From JBDNFP01 sp041689775 (lineage in GTDB: Bacteria > Bacteroidota > Bacteroidia > Cytophagales > Spirosomataceae), in NCBI GenBank assembly GCA_041689775.1, contig JBDNFP010000241.1:1-17151 (forward strand): a stretch of 17,151 nucleotides of DNA, read 5' to 3'. Numbering within the stretch: position 1 is the stretch's first letter; each line of letters opens with the position of its first letter. Below are positions 17,101 through 17,151 of this stretch, piece by piece. The notes beneath the pieces are model-generated. The model searched no databases, was not told the DNA's origin, and was given only the letters and a program-made list of their open reading frames with translations. The position numbers and the translations under genes were made by a program.

Positions 17101-17151
17101 ATGGGTACAGCCACATCAATGGCCCACCGCGAGCAGGTGGTTGGCCTGAAA
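17101..17151 (+). CDS. Start of an unidentified gene, possibly helix-turn-helix or transposase (partial)
   Basis: An ATG at 17101 opens a frame of 17 codons to the window end (MGTATSMAHREQVVGLK). HREQVVGLK resembles the first helix of transposase-type helix-turn-helix domains, but 17 residues cannot settle it. The 110-bp gap after wecB is AT-rich and contains two close direct copies of TTAAAC (around 17075-17090), with no clear terminator. If this is a transposase, a mobile element borders the cluster here. Confidence 0.35.
   Translation, partial: MGTATSMAHREQVVGLK

Overview
The window looks like chromosomal DNA of a Bacteroidota bacterium, most likely of the Cytophagales/Spirosomaceae type. 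This rests on three observations. Moderate-GC genes lack strong Shine-Dalgarno sites. Candidate promoters carry the Bacteroidota -7 element TAnnTTTG with an upstream TTG. The protein families and their sequence style also fit. The genus call is inference.

Left part (1-4.7 kb), housekeeping and mixed genes: the last 45 codons of an outer-membrane beta-barrel protein, recX, a strong bidirectional terminator, and nrdB on the minus strand (class Ia ribonucleotide reductase small subunit with the radical tyrosine present). These are followed by a GT2-like glycosyltransferase, a GNAT acetyltransferase that is a pseudogene (one homopolymer frameshift plus one in-frame stop), and corA on the minus strand (Mg2+/Co2+ channel, GMN motif).

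Right part (5.1-17.0 kb), a surface-polysaccharide (O-antigen-like) cluster, all on the plus strand. It contains the ABC exporter Wzm/Wzt with a C-terminal glycan-binding-type domain on Wzt, an FkbM methyltransferase, a DUF268 methyltransferase-like protein, a GT11 fucosyltransferase, a second FkbM methyltransferase and two GT2 glycosyltransferases. After a scar region come another SAM methyltransferase, a left-handed beta-helix acetyltransferase, a GT4 glycosyltransferase and WecB (UDP-GlcNAc 2-epimerase, source of UDP-ManNAc). The proposed flow is: WecB makes a precursor, the glycosyltransferases build the chain, methyl and acetyl transferases decorate it, and Wzm/Wzt exports the lipid-linked chain. 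The initiating transferase and ligase are not in the window. A new gene begins at 17101 and runs off the end.

The most interesting structure is hidden in non-coding sequence. The 5' part of corA plus about 115 bp upstream (4437-4817) recurs as a diverged direct repeat at 12928-13327, inside the polysaccharide cluster. At 4812-4817 the left copy switches, through the shared hexamer ATTTGA, to sequence matching the 3' part of the methyltransferase gene at 13510-14298. Both places therefore descend from the same corA-methyltransferase junction. The left copy kept corA and lost most of the methyltransferase. The right copy kept the methyltransferase and only the first ~90 codons of corA, now carrying a 35-bp GATA microsatellite right after the start codon. 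The wzm-to-GT2 block (5.1-12.9 kb) lies exactly between the two, which suggests the export/glycosyltransferase module was inserted or duplicated by homologous recombination at corA.
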